Shown in pieces: positions 28,780-37,201 of a DNA stretch of 64,000 nucleotides. The notes under the pieces are model-generated. The model searched no databases and was not told where the DNA came from. It worked only from the letters and a program-made list of their open reading frames with translations. Where the stretch lies: the NCBI RefSeq assembly GCF_041022165.1, contig NZ_CP163302.1, forward strand, positions 3,658,001-3,722,000, given 5' to 3'. Numbering within the stretch: position 1 is the first letter of the stretch; each line of letters starts with the position of its first letter. The translations under genes were made by a program, and so were the position numbers. Source of the DNA: Sinomonas sp. P10A9 (GTDB taxonomy: Bacteria; Actinomycetota; Actinomycetes; Actinomycetales; Micrococcaceae).

Positions 28780-30576
28780 CTACCTCGCGACCGAAGGCTT
28801 GTCCTCCCGGTCCAGCCCGTACGCGTGCATCTTGCGATAGAGGGTAGTGCGGCCGATCCCCAGTGCGGCGGCGGCCGCGGAACGGTTGCCGCCGGCTCTG
28901 CGCAGGGCGTCGACGATCGCGTCGTACTCGAGAGCTTCGATAGTGCTCAGGGAACGCGTCTGGCGCCGGAGGTGCTCCGGGAGGTCGTCGACTCTGAGGA
29001 CGCGGCCCCCACGCTGGGCGATGAGCAGCTCGAGAGTCGTGCGGAGCTCGGACACGTTCCCGGGCCAGTCCCATCCGACAAGCGCCTGCATCACGGCGGG
29101 GGGCACGGCGACGCGATCGTCTTCGGGCCACTCGTCGATGATGGTGCGGACGAGGCCCGGGATGATGTCTCGCATCCTGCGGAGCGCGGGAATCGTCGAA
29201 ATCGGGGCGAGTGCGACGATCCGTGAGCGGACCTGCTCGCCGAGCGACTCGTCGTCGAAGGTCAGGACGATGCGCGGCCTCGTGTCGGGGGTGCCTTCGC
29301 GAGTGCCTGATCCGCGGCGCGCGGCGTCGGCGACGAGGCGCAGCGTCGGCTCGAGGGTCCGGAACCCCGGCAGGTCGAGCACGTCGATGTGGCGGACGAC
29401 GACGGAGCGGCCAGCCTGGACGGCCTGGGTGGCCAGCTCGGCCATGCCGGCCATGCCGGCCGTCGGGGCCGCCGCGGCGTCGAGCGTGAGCGGCTCCTCG
29501 CCGTCGGCCCTCGAGATCAGCCAGTCCCGTGCCGAGTAGTGCTTGCCCGCTCCCGGCGGCCCGGCCAGGGCGACGATGCCGCTGACCCGCGAGGCCGCTT
29601 CGAGTTCGGCCGCATCTGCGGCACGTCCGACGGGCTGGCGCGCCGCAACGTCCTGCGGCGCGTGCTCGTCGTCGTCGCGCCCGTGGAGCTCGAGCGCGAA
29701 CACGCTGCCGCCTCCCAGCCTGTGGACGTCCGCCGTCTTCGAGGACGCCGGCAGCTCGACAACGTTCGACGGCTCCTTCCATTCGAGCTTCTGGAGCTTG
29801 TCCCAGAGGAGCGCGTGGGTGTCCGGGGACATCACGGCAAGTGCTCGGACATCGGCGATGACTGTCTCCGCGCTGAGGACGAGTACGGGGTCCTTGCTCG
29901 ACCGGGATCGCAGGAAGGCAGCCGTGGCCGCCAGATCGATGGGCGCGTTCATCTCGACCAGGCGCGCCTCGACCTGCTGGGCGGCTTCCCTGGCCATGGC
30001 GAGCATGAGCGGGTTCGAGGCCTTGAGGGTCGCCGCGAAGGCGATGGACCCCACGACGCGACCTGTGCGGGGGTCCAGGATCGGAGCCCCCGCGCAGGCC
30101 AGCGACTCAAGACTGTCGTTGAAATGCTCAGGACCGCGGACGAACACCGGTGCGCGGTCTTCCATAGGTGTTCCGAGTCCGTTGGTGCCCAGCGCCGATT
30201 CGGAGAAGTCGAAGCCCTCGGTTGCGAAGGCTCGGTCCAGTCTCCGGCCGTCTCCGCGGTCCGTCAGCCGCCGAGCGACGATTTGGCCACTGCGGTCACT
30301 CAGGAAGACAGCCACCCGCATGTCGGAGAGAGAATCCTGCCACCGGTCCAGAACCGGCCCTGCAGCCACGACCAATGGATTCCGCGCGTCGATCGAGTCG
30401 ATGAAGCGGGGCGGCGCTGGCGCGTTGGACGCGTGGACGCTCACGGAGCGGCGCCAGCTCCGCTCGATGGAGGGGCTGATCCCAGCAAGCTCCTTCTGGA
30501 CAAGGAGACCGCGCTCAACAAGGAGGTCCCGGGCCGCCCGCAGCCGGTCCAGCTCGCGCGCGTCCCTCTCAGACAC
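28780..30576 (-). CDS. AcoR-like Fis-family activator with GAF domain
   Basis: 598-residue regulator with a GTG start at 30574-30576. N-terminal GAF region (about 60-215) with SESALGTNGLGTPMEDRAPVFVRGPEHF, the AcoR pattern. The central AAA+-like part keeps a P-loop (AGPPGAGKH, about 345) and DWPGNVSELRTTLELL near its end, but shows no GAFTGA loop for sigma-54 contact. C-terminal Fis-type HTH: ALRRAGGNRSAAAAALGIGRTTLYRKM. Actinobacteria lack sigma-54, so it must act on a sigma-70-type promoter. It is divergent from the esterase/monooxygenase operon, and its probable sites flank it on both sides. Confidence 0.88.
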   Translation of the reverse strand: MSERDARELDRLRAARDLLVERGLLVQKELAGISPSIERSWRRSVSVHASNAPAPPRFIDSIDARNPLVVAAGPVLDRWQDSLSDMRVAVFLSDRSGQIVARRLTDRGDGRRLDRAFATEGFDFSESALGTNGLGTPMEDRAPVFVRGPEHFNDSLESLACAGAPILDPRTGRVVGSIAFAATLKASNPLMLAMAREAAQQVEARLVEMNAPIDLAATAAFLRSRSSKDPVLVLSAETVIADVRALAVMSPDTHALLWDKLQKLEWKEPSNVVELPASSKTADVHRLGGGSVFALELHGRDDDEHAPQDVAARQPVGRAADAAELEAASRVSGIVALAGPPGAGKHYSARDWLISRADGEEPLTLDAAAAPTAGMAGMAELATQAVQAGRSVVVRHIDVLDLPGFRTLEPTLRLVADAARRGSGTREGTPDTRPRIVLTFDDESLGEQVRSRIVALAPISTIPALRRMRDIIPGLVRTIIDEWPEDDRVAVPPAVMQALVGWDWPGNVSELRTTLELLIAQRGGRVLRVDDLPEHLRRQTRSLSTIEALEYDAIVDALRRAGGNRSAAAAALGIGRTTLYRKMHAYGLDREDKPSVAR

Positions 30577-30886
30577 GCGAACCTCGGGAGAATGACGGAC
30601 CCTTCATCCTTCAAGGATCGCAGTGTGATCCATCCACCACCAATACCAATGGCGCAATGGATTGTTCCCGTTCGCGGAATGAACGGCGCGAGCCGAGGGC
30701 ATGGGGCGCCCGGCGTGGGCTTCCGCGTTCTGCCAGGGCCTCTGGCTTCCATGCTGTCCTCGAGCATGGCCCATCTGGTGTTCCACATCGGAACACCAGA
30801 CGGGAGTTGCGCCCCCGGACACTTGATGCAGTGGCCCCGATCACACCGATGTTTTCAACGGGGGCCGACGCAAAAGGAGTATCTCG
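30577..30886. promoter_or_regulatory. Promoter region of the cycloalkanone operon
   Basis: 310 bp between the regulator and the first catabolic gene. It holds one operator (30774-30800) and an AAAGGAG ribosome site at 30873-30879. No clear -35/-10 pair is visible, as expected for an activator-dependent promoter. Confidence 0.6.
30774..30800. promoter_or_regulatory. Operator of AcoR-like regulator, catabolic side
   Basis: TCTGGTGTTCC-ACATC-GGAACACCAGA, perfect 11-bp arms, 86 bp before the esterase ATG. The core equals the site at 28696-28716, with longer arms. Confidence 0.88.
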
Positions 30887-31807
30887 ATGACTATCACCCA
30901 GGACGCTTCCACCACCGTCTCCCGCGAGTCGGAGAGCCTCCGAAGCCTCTACGCCGACTGGTCAGACATTATGGCCAACACCGAGCTCACGATGAGGCTT
31001 TTCCGGAGCATCTTCGACGAGTGGCACCAGCCCACGACTGAGCCCGAGGACGTCACCTACAAGGAGGAGACGGTCGGCGGGGTGCCCGGCATCTGGGCTT
31101 TCCCCGCCGGCGCCGACAAGACCCGCGTGCTCCTCTACACGCACGGTGGAGGCTTCGCCGTCGGCTCCGCCTCGAGCCACCGCAAGCTCGCCGCCCACGT
31201 GGCCAAGGCCCTCGGCGTGACGACCTTCGTTCCCGACTACCGCCGGGCGCCCGAGCACCCGCACCCCGCCCAGATCGAGGACGGCGTGGCCGTCTTCGAC
31301 GCCCTGCTCGAGCGCGGCATCAAGGCCGAGGACATCACGACGATCGGAGACTCCGCGGGCGGGAACCTCGCCGTCGCCATCCCGCTCGCCCTCCGCGAGC
31401 AGGGGAAGCCCCTCCCCGGCCGGGTCATCGCCTTCTCCCCCTGGCTCGACATGGAGAACGCCGGCGAGACGCTCGTGACGAACGACGCGACCGACGCCCT
31501 CATCACCCGCGAGCTCCTCGAGGGCATGATCGCCGGTGTCCTGGGAGGCCTGACGAACCCGGACAACCCGCTCGCCAACCCGCTCTACGCCGACTTCACC
31601 GGGTTCCCCAAGCTCTACGTGAACGCGGGGGGCGCGGAATCCCTGCTCGACAACGCGACGCGGCTCGTCGACAAGGCTCAGGCCGCTGGGGTCGATGTGA
31701 CGCTGTCCATCGCGCCCGGCCAGCAGCACGTCTTCCCGTTCCTTGCGGGCCGTGCCCCGGAGGCGGACCAGGAGATCGCCAAGATCGCCCAGTGGTACCG
31801 CGCCTAA
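30887..31807 (+). CDS. Alpha/beta hydrolase (HSL family), probable lactone esterase
   Basis: 306 residues. Oxyanion motif HGGGF (about 86), nucleophile elbow GDSAGGN (about 155, Ser) and C-terminal His in GQQHVFPF (about 282), as in hormone-sensitive-lipase-type esterases. First gene of the operon, 46 bp before the Baeyer-Villiger monooxygenase, so the expected job is hydrolysis of the lactone it makes (caprolactone to 6-hydroxyhexanoate). The assignment rests on context, since HSL esterases are broad. Confidence 0.82.
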   Translation: MTITQDASTTVSRESESLRSLYADWSDIMANTELTMRLFRSIFDEWHQPTTEPEDVTYKEETVGGVPGIWAFPAGADKTRVLLYTHGGGFAVGSASSHRKLAAHVAKALGVTTFVPDYRRAPEHPHPAQIEDGVAVFDALLERGIKAEDITTIGDSAGGNLAVAIPLALREQGKPLPGRVIAFSPWLDMENAGETLVTNDATDALITRELLEGMIAGVLGGLTNPDNPLANPLYADFTGFPKLYVNAGGAESLLDNATRLVDKAQAAGVDVTLSIAPGQQHVFPFLAGRAPEADQEIAKIAQWYRA

Positions 31808-31853
31808 CCCCCAACGAACCCCATCTGACACGAGAGACAAAGGAGTCCTCATC

Positions 31854-33479
31854 ATGACTGCACAGGACAACGCGCCGGTCGAGAACTTCGACGCCATCGT
31901 CATTGGCGCCGGCTTCGGCGGCATCTACCAGCTCCACACGCTGCGCGACCAGCTGGGCCTCAAGGTCCGTGCCTTCGACCGCGCCGGCGGCGTGGGCGGC
32001 ACCTGGTACTGGAACCGGTACCCCGGAGCCATGTCGGACACGGAGAGCTTCGTCTACCGGTACTACTGGGACAAGGAGATGCTCCAGGAGTGGGACTACG
32101 ACCACCGGTACCTCAACCAGCCCGACATCCTCGCCTACCTCGAGGCGGTCGTCGAGAAGCACGACCTGGCCCGTGACATCCAGCTCAACACCGAGATCAC
32201 GGCCATGGACTTCGACGAGTCGACCGACCGCTGGACCGTGACGACGGGCGACGGCGCGACCTACACCGCGCGCTACCTCATCTCGGCGCTGGGGCTGCTC
32301 TCCTCGACGAACTTCCCGACGTTCCCGGGCATGGACACCTTCAAGGGACGGATCGTCCACACTGGCGCGTGGCCGGAGGACCTCGACATCACGGGCAAGC
32401 GCGTCGGTGTCATCGGCACCGGTTCGACGGGCACGCAGGTCGTCTGTGCCGCGTCGAAGATTGCCTCGCACCTGACCGTCTTCCAGCGCTCGCCGCAGTA
32501 CAGCGTGCCGTCCGGGAACGGTCCGGTCACCCCCGAGTACGTGCAGGAGAAGCGGGAGAAGTACGACGAGATCTGGGAGCAGGTCCGCGGCTCGGTCGTT
32601 GCGTTCGGCTTCGAGGAGAGCTCGGTTGCCGCCATGAGCGTCACGGAGGAGGAGCGCGAGCGCCGTTTCCAGGCCGCTTGGGACCGGGGCAACGGCTTCC
32701 ACTTCATGTTCGGCGCCTTCGGCGACATCGCGATCGACCCGGAGGCCAACGAGGCGGCCGCAGCCTTCATCCGCAAGAAGATCGCCGAGATCGTCAAGGA
32801 TCCGGAGACTGCCCGCAAGCTCACGCCGACCGACCTCTATGCGAAGCGGCCGCTCTGCAACTGGGACTACTACGAGTCCTACAACCGCGACAACGTGGAA
32901 CTCGTGAGCATCAAGGAGAACCCGATCGAGGAGATCACTCCCGAGGGACTGCGCACGGCGGACGGCGTGGTCCATGAGCTCGACGTGATCGTCTTCGCGA
33001 CCGGCTTCGACGCCGTGGACGGCAACTACCTGCGCATGAACATCCGCGGCCGAGACGGACTGACGATCCAGGACCACTGGAAGAACGGCCCGACCAGCTA
33101 CGTCGGCGTCACCACGGCCCACTTCCCGAACCTGTTCATGATCCTGGGCCCGAACGGCCCGTTCACCAACCTGCCGCCCTCGATCGAGGCCCAGGTCGAG
33201 TTCATCACGGAGATGATCCGTTCGGCCGAGGCTGATGGTGTGACAACCATCGAACCCACGGTCGAGGCCGAGGAGAAGTGGACCCAGACGTGCCAGGAGA
33301 TCGCCGACATGACGCTCTTCCCGAAGGCTGACTCCTGGATCTTCGGCGCCAACATCCCGGGCAAGCCGAACACTGTCATGTTCTACATGGCCGGGCTCGG
33401 GGCCTACCGCGGGGTGCTCGCAGAGGTCGCGGAGAAGGGCTACGGGGGGTTCGCGCTCCGCTCGCCCGCAACCGTCTAG
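31854..33479 (+). CDS. chnB: Baeyer-Villiger monooxygenase, cyclohexanone monooxygenase type
   Basis: FAD- and NADPH-dependent oxygenase of 541 residues turning a cyclic ketone into a lactone. ATG at 31854 after AAAGGAG. FAD motif GAGFGG (about 18), Baeyer-Villiger fingerprint FKGRIVHTGAWP (about 163-174), NADPH motif GVIGTGSTG (about 185). Many segments match the Acinetobacter enzyme as remembered: LYAKRPLC, YNRDNV, ATGFDAVDGNY, LGPNGPFTNLPPSIE and SWIFGANIPGK. Length agrees with the classical 543-residue cyclohexanone monooxygenase. Cyclopentanone or substituted ketones are possible alternative substrates. Confidence 0.93.
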   Translation: MTAQDNAPVENFDAIVIGAGFGGIYQLHTLRDQLGLKVRAFDRAGGVGGTWYWNRYPGAMSDTESFVYRYYWDKEMLQEWDYDHRYLNQPDILAYLEAVVEKHDLARDIQLNTEITAMDFDESTDRWTVTTGDGATYTARYLISALGLLSSTNFPTFPGMDTFKGRIVHTGAWPEDLDITGKRVGVIGTGSTGTQVVCAASKIASHLTVFQRSPQYSVPSGNGPVTPEYVQEKREKYDEIWEQVRGSVVAFGFEESSVAAMSVTEEERERRFQAAWDRGNGFHFMFGAFGDIAIDPEANEAAAAFIRKKIAEIVKDPETARKLTPTDLYAKRPLCNWDYYESYNRDNVELVSIKENPIEEITPEGLRTADGVVHELDVIVFATGFDAVDGNYLRMNIRGRDGLTIQDHWKNGPTSYVGVTTAHFPNLFMILGPNGPFTNLPPSIEAQVEFITEMIRSAEADGVTTIEPTVEAEEKWTQTCQEIADMTLFPKADSWIFGANIPGKPNTVMFYMAGLGAYRGVLAEVAEKGYGGFALRSPATV

Positions 33480-33486
33480 CCGCGAC

Positions 33487-33525
33487 GCCGCGTGGGGGCC
33501 GCCGACCTGACGGCCCCCACGCGGC
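33487..33525 (+). terminator. Strong hairpin inside the catabolic operon
   Basis: Perfect 15-bp arms, GCCGCGTGGGGGCCG and CGGCCCCCACGCGGC, loop of 9 nt, just after the monooxygenase stop and 45 bp before the alcohol dehydrogenase ATG. Could be a partial terminator or an mRNA-stabilising structure that sets monooxygenase levels apart from downstream genes. Confidence 0.65.
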
Positions 33526-33569
33526 GCTTGGCAGTCGATCCGCACCAGATCCGACCCAGAGGAATTCCC

Positions 33570-34646
33570 ATGCACGCCTACGCTGTTCTCAGCAACACCG
33601 CCCATGCCATCACGGACATCGAGCTGCCCACCAACGAGCCGACCGGAACCGAAGTCCGGCTGCGCGTGGTGCGCTCGGGAATCTGCCACACCGACACCCA
33701 CCTGCGCGAGGGCTACTACGATCTCGGGAGCAGAGGAAGGCTCAACCTCGTTGACCGGGGCATGACGTACCCCATGGTGATGGGCCACGAGGTAGTCGGC
33801 GTCGTGGAGGCTGTGGGCCCCGACGCGCTTGGGGTCCAGATCGGTCAGACCAGACTCGTCTTCCCGTGGATCGGCTGTGGCTCGTGCGATGCCTGCCGCG
33901 CCGGCCACGAGAACCTCTGCCCGGCTCCGCAGAACCTCGGCGTCGCGCGTCACGGCGGCTACGCGGAGCACATCTCGGTTCCGCACCCGCGGTACCTCCT
34001 CGACATCGATGGGCTCGACGAGAGCTGGGCGGCAACGCTCGCATGCTCGGGTCTCACTGCCTACAGCGCCGCCCGCAAGGCTCTGCCGGATACACCCACC
34101 GTCCCCGTCGTCGTCATCGGGGCGGGTGGCGTAGGCCTCACGGCCATCGCGACCCTCGCGGCCCTCGGGCACCGTGCGATCTGCGCCGTCGACCTTCAGG
34201 AGCGCAACCTCGACCTGGCCCGCGAACTGGGCGCCAGCACGGTGATCCGCGCGGACCAGGACAACCTCGCGGCGGCCATCACGGGCGCGCTCGGCGGTCC
34301 CGTCGCGGCCGTCATCGACTTCGTGAACACAGGCAAGACGGCGTCGGTGGCCTTCGACATCCTCCAGAAGGGCGGCCGCATGGTCCAGGTCGGCCTCTTC
34401 GGCGGAGAGCTGATCGTGCCGACTGCCCTGCTGACGCTCAAGATCATCACCATCCAGGGAAGCTTCGTCGGCTCGCTGGGCGAACTGGGCGAACTCGTCA
34501 CCCTCGCGAAGACTGGAGCGCTGCCGCACATCCCGATCATCGAGGGGACGCTCAGCGCCTCCGAGGTCGATGCGGCCCTCGACAGGCTCGCCAACGGCGG
34601 GGTCCCGGGGCGCATCGTCCTCGGTGCCGCCGCCTCCATGTCCTGA
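33570..34646 (+). CDS. chnD: Zinc alcohol dehydrogenase, 6-hydroxyhexanoate dehydrogenase type
   Basis: Medium-chain zinc ADH of 358 residues. Catalytic zinc ligands in GICHTDTHL (about 40) and GHEVVG (about 72); structural zinc cysteines in CGSCDACRAGHENLC; NAD motif GAGGVG (about 186). The stretches EGYYDLG, LVFPWIGCGSC and HPRYLLDIDGLD resemble ChnD of cyclohexanol degraders. Expected reaction: 6-hydroxyhexanoate to 6-oxohexanoate. Start MHAYAV at 33570 with AGAGGA upstream. Confidence 0.88.
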   Translation: MHAYAVLSNTAHAITDIELPTNEPTGTEVRLRVVRSGICHTDTHLREGYYDLGSRGRLNLVDRGMTYPMVMGHEVVGVVEAVGPDALGVQIGQTRLVFPWIGCGSCDACRAGHENLCPAPQNLGVARHGGYAEHISVPHPRYLLDIDGLDESWAATLACSGLTAYSAARKALPDTPTVPVVVIGAGGVGLTAIATLAALGHRAICAVDLQERNLDLARELGASTVIRADQDNLAAAITGALGGPVAAVIDFVNTGKTASVAFDILQKGGRMVQVGLFGGELIVPTALLTLKIITIQGSFVGSLGELGELVTLAKTGALPHIPIIEGTLSASEVDAALDRLANGGVPGRIVLGAAASMS

Positions 34647-34671
34647 CCCTGCAAGGAAAGACTGCATCACC

Positions 34672-36063
34672 GTGAGCATCTACCAGACCGTCAACCCCGC
34701 CACCGGCGAGTCCGTGGCGTCCTTCCCCGCGCTGAGCGACAACGAAGTCGAGGGGGTCCTCTCCCAGTCCACCGAGGCCTACGCGTCGTGGCGGAAGGCC
34801 CCGCTCAAGGACCGGGCGGCTGTTCTGAAGCGGGCGGCCGAGCTCCACCGCGAGCGCGCGGACGAACTCGCAGCCCTCCTGACCCTCGAGGTAGGAAAGC
34901 CGCTCGCCGAGGCACGCGGCGAGGTGGCCCTCGTGGCGAACATCTATGAGTACTACGCCGACCACGCGGAGGAGTTCCTCGACGACGAGCAGCTGAGCAT
35001 CGCAGGACCCGGCGAGGCGATCGTGCGCACGGAGCCGATCGGCCCGATCGTCGGCGTGATGCCGTGGAACTTCCCGTACTACCAGGTGGCGCGGTTCGCG
35101 GCACCCAACGTGGTCCTGGGCAACACCGTGATCGTCAAGCACTCCCGCAACTGCCCGCAGTCCGCACTCGCCATCGAGTCGATCCTGAAAGAGGCGGGCG
35201 TGCCCGCGGGCGTCTACATCAACGCGTTCGCGACGAGCGGCCAGATTGCCACCATGGTTGCGGACCCCCGAGTCCGCGGTGTCTCACTCACCGGTTCGGA
35301 AAAGGCCGGCTCGGCGGTGGCGGAAGTTGCGGGCCGCCACATGAAGAAGTTCGTCCTCGAGCTGGGCGGATCCGATCCGTTCATCGTCCTTGCCGACGCC
35401 GACCTCGACCGGGCTGTCTCCGACGCTGTTGCCGGCCGCCTCTACAACGCCGGTCAGGCGTGCACGGCCTCGAAGCGCTTCATCGTCGAGGACGCGGTCT
35501 ACGACGAGTTCCTCTCGCGCTTCGCCGAGGCCATGGAGGCGGTCCAGCCCAACGACCCGACGGATTCGGGGACCAAGCTCGGCCCCCTCGCGTCGCGTGC
35601 AGCCGCCGAGGAGCTCGCCGAGATCGTCGACGACGCCATCCTCCACGGCGCCACCGCAGTCGCCGGAAGCACGCCGGGCCGCGAGGGCGCTTTCTTCCCG
35701 CCGACCGTCCTGACCGGTGTCGTCCCCGGGACCCGGGCCTACTCCGAGGAGCTGTTCGGCCCCGTGGCGGTAGTCCACCGCGCCGCGTCCGCGTCCGACG
35801 CTGTCGAGATCGCCAACGATTCCGCCTACGGCCTCGCGGCCTCGGTCTACACGACCGACGAGGCCGCTGCGAGGGAGATCGCCGCCCAGCTCGAGGCCGG
35901 CATGGTCTGGATCAACAGCGTCAGCCGCAGCGCCCCGGACCTCCCGTTCGGCGGGGTCAAGCTCTCCGGCGTCGGCCGCGAGCTCTCGCGCTTCGGGATC
36001 AACGAATTCGCCAACAAGAAGCTCGTGCGCATTCCGAAGCCTTCCGCGGGGGCCAGCGCCTAG
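34672..36063 (+). CDS. Aldehyde dehydrogenase, probable oxohexanoate (semialdehyde) dehydrogenase
   Basis: 463 residues, GTG start at 34672 after AAGGAAAG, related to succinate-semialdehyde dehydrogenases (IYQTVNPATGESVASFP). Catalytic Glu in LELGGSDPF (about 230) and Cys in GQACTASKR (about 264); MPWNFPYYQV is the usual NAD(P) site loop. By position it should oxidise 6-oxohexanoate to adipate, the ChnE step. A GabD-type substrate range (C4-C6 semialdehydes) is plausible. Confidence 0.87.
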   Translation: MSIYQTVNPATGESVASFPALSDNEVEGVLSQSTEAYASWRKAPLKDRAAVLKRAAELHRERADELAALLTLEVGKPLAEARGEVALVANIYEYYADHAEEFLDDEQLSIAGPGEAIVRTEPIGPIVGVMPWNFPYYQVARFAAPNVVLGNTVIVKHSRNCPQSALAIESILKEAGVPAGVYINAFATSGQIATMVADPRVRGVSLTGSEKAGSAVAEVAGRHMKKFVLELGGSDPFIVLADADLDRAVSDAVAGRLYNAGQACTASKRFIVEDAVYDEFLSRFAEAMEAVQPNDPTDSGTKLGPLASRAAAEELAEIVDDAILHGATAVAGSTPGREGAFFPPTVLTGVVPGTRAYSEELFGPVAVVHRAASASDAVEIANDSAYGLAASVYTTDEAAAREIAAQLEAGMVWINSVSRSAPDLPFGGVKLSGVGRELSRFGINEFANKKLVRIPKPSAGASA

Positions 36064-36080
36064 GGATCGCAGCGATGGCC

Positions 36081-36140
36081 GGCGCGTCCCCGGTTCTGCC
36101 CACCGTCATCCGACGGCGCGTGGGCGGGACCGGGGGCGCC
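36081..36140. terminator. Bidirectional hairpin between ALDH and LysR genes
   Basis: Imperfect long stem pairing GGCGC..CCCCGGT..GCCCAC with GTGGGC..ACCGGGG..GCGCC between two convergent genes. Confidence 0.55.
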
Positions 36141-36149
36141 GTTTCGCGT

Positions 36150-37082
36150 CTACGGCGAGCTGGCGCCGTCGGCCCCGCCTGCATTCTGCGGCTCGCGCGA
36201 CGGCCACACGGTTTCCGCGAGGCGGAGGATGGCTCGCAATGCCATGTTGTCGTCGGGCATCCAGGCCATGCGCAGCTGGATGGGCAGGGTCGGATCGAGC
36301 ACCCGCAGGAACCTGACATGCGGGTCCACCACGTTCTCCGCCACCGAAGAGACTGTCAGCGAGCATCCCACCTCCGCGCCGACGAGGGCCATGGCGGTCC
36401 ATGAGTCTGGCACCACTTGGACAATGTCGGCATCGAAGCCGGCTTCCATGCTGAGCCGCCGCAGCCGGTCCCCGAGGACCGAGCCCTCATGCGCGGGAAG
36501 CGCCACGAAGGGCTCCCCCGCGAGCTCCGCCATAAGCACTTCGGACTGGGCAGCGAGCCGATGCGACGCCGGGACCGCCAGGACGAGTCCCTCGTCTGCG
36601 ATGACGCGGGTGTTGACGCCACCCGGGACGAAATCCCAGCGGCCGAGACAGATCTCGACCTCGCCGCGCAGCACCTTCCCGAGTGCGGGCAGGGCAAAGT
36701 TCTGGCTGTCGAGGCCGAAAGTGATTCCGGGATGGCGGCGCCGGACCTCACGCGCGAGGATTCCGATGAGGACGTGGGTCGAGGCGCCCGAATAGGCAAC
36801 GCGCACGAGCCCGACGTCGCCTCTGCTCGCCGCGTGCACGGCAGACTCGGCTCGTCGCGCCGTCTCAAGCATGTCCCGCGCCGGTTCGATGAGGGCGCGG
36901 CCCTCCTCCGTGAGGCGGACATTGCGCGTGCTGCGCACGAAGAGATCAGCCTTGAGCTCGCGCTCGAGCTGGCGGATGATCCGGCTGACGGGCGGTTGCG
37001 CCATGTGGAGGCGTTCCGCAGCGCGCCCGAAGTGAAGCTCCTCCGCGACCGCGAGGAAGACACGAATCTGCTGCAGCTCCAT
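36150..37082 (-). CDS. LysR-family regulator of the beta-oxidation half
   Basis: 310 residues. N-terminal HTH HFGRAAERLHMAQPPVSRIIRQLERELKADLF and a periplasmic-binding-like effector domain. Divergent from the CoA-transferase gene at 37202, the normal arrangement of a LysR activator with its target. An interrupted palindrome CAATA-AG-TATTG (37121-37132) in the gap may be part of its site. The effector could be the dicarboxylate or its CoA ester (inference). Confidence 0.88.
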   Translation of the reverse strand: MELQQIRVFLAVAEELHFGRAAERLHMAQPPVSRIIRQLERELKADLFVRSTRNVRLTEEGRALIEPARDMLETARRAESAVHAASRGDVGLVRVAYSGASTHVLIGILAREVRRRHPGITFGLDSQNFALPALGKVLRGEVEICLGRWDFVPGGVNTRVIADEGLVLAVPASHRLAAQSEVLMAELAGEPFVALPAHEGSVLGDRLRRLSMEAGFDADIVQVVPDSWTAMALVGAEVGCSLTVSSVAENVVDPHVRFLRVLDPTLPIQLRMAWMPDDNMALRAILRLAETVWPSREPQNAGGADGASSP

Positions 37083-37120
37083 ACCCGAGATTATTGCAGG
37101 AATTACATCGATTCGGCGAT

Positions 37121-37132
37121 CAATAAGTATTG
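37121..37132. promoter_or_regulatory. Possible LysR binding site
   Basis: Palindrome CAATA-AG-TATTG in a locally AT-rich gap between divergent LysR and CoA-transferase genes. Confidence 0.4.
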
Positions 37133-37201
37133 GACGAGTAGTAATAGCCGGTGGGATCGTTGATGTAAGCCGCCGCAGATGTCGACGAGGAAGAGGTTGA
37201 G

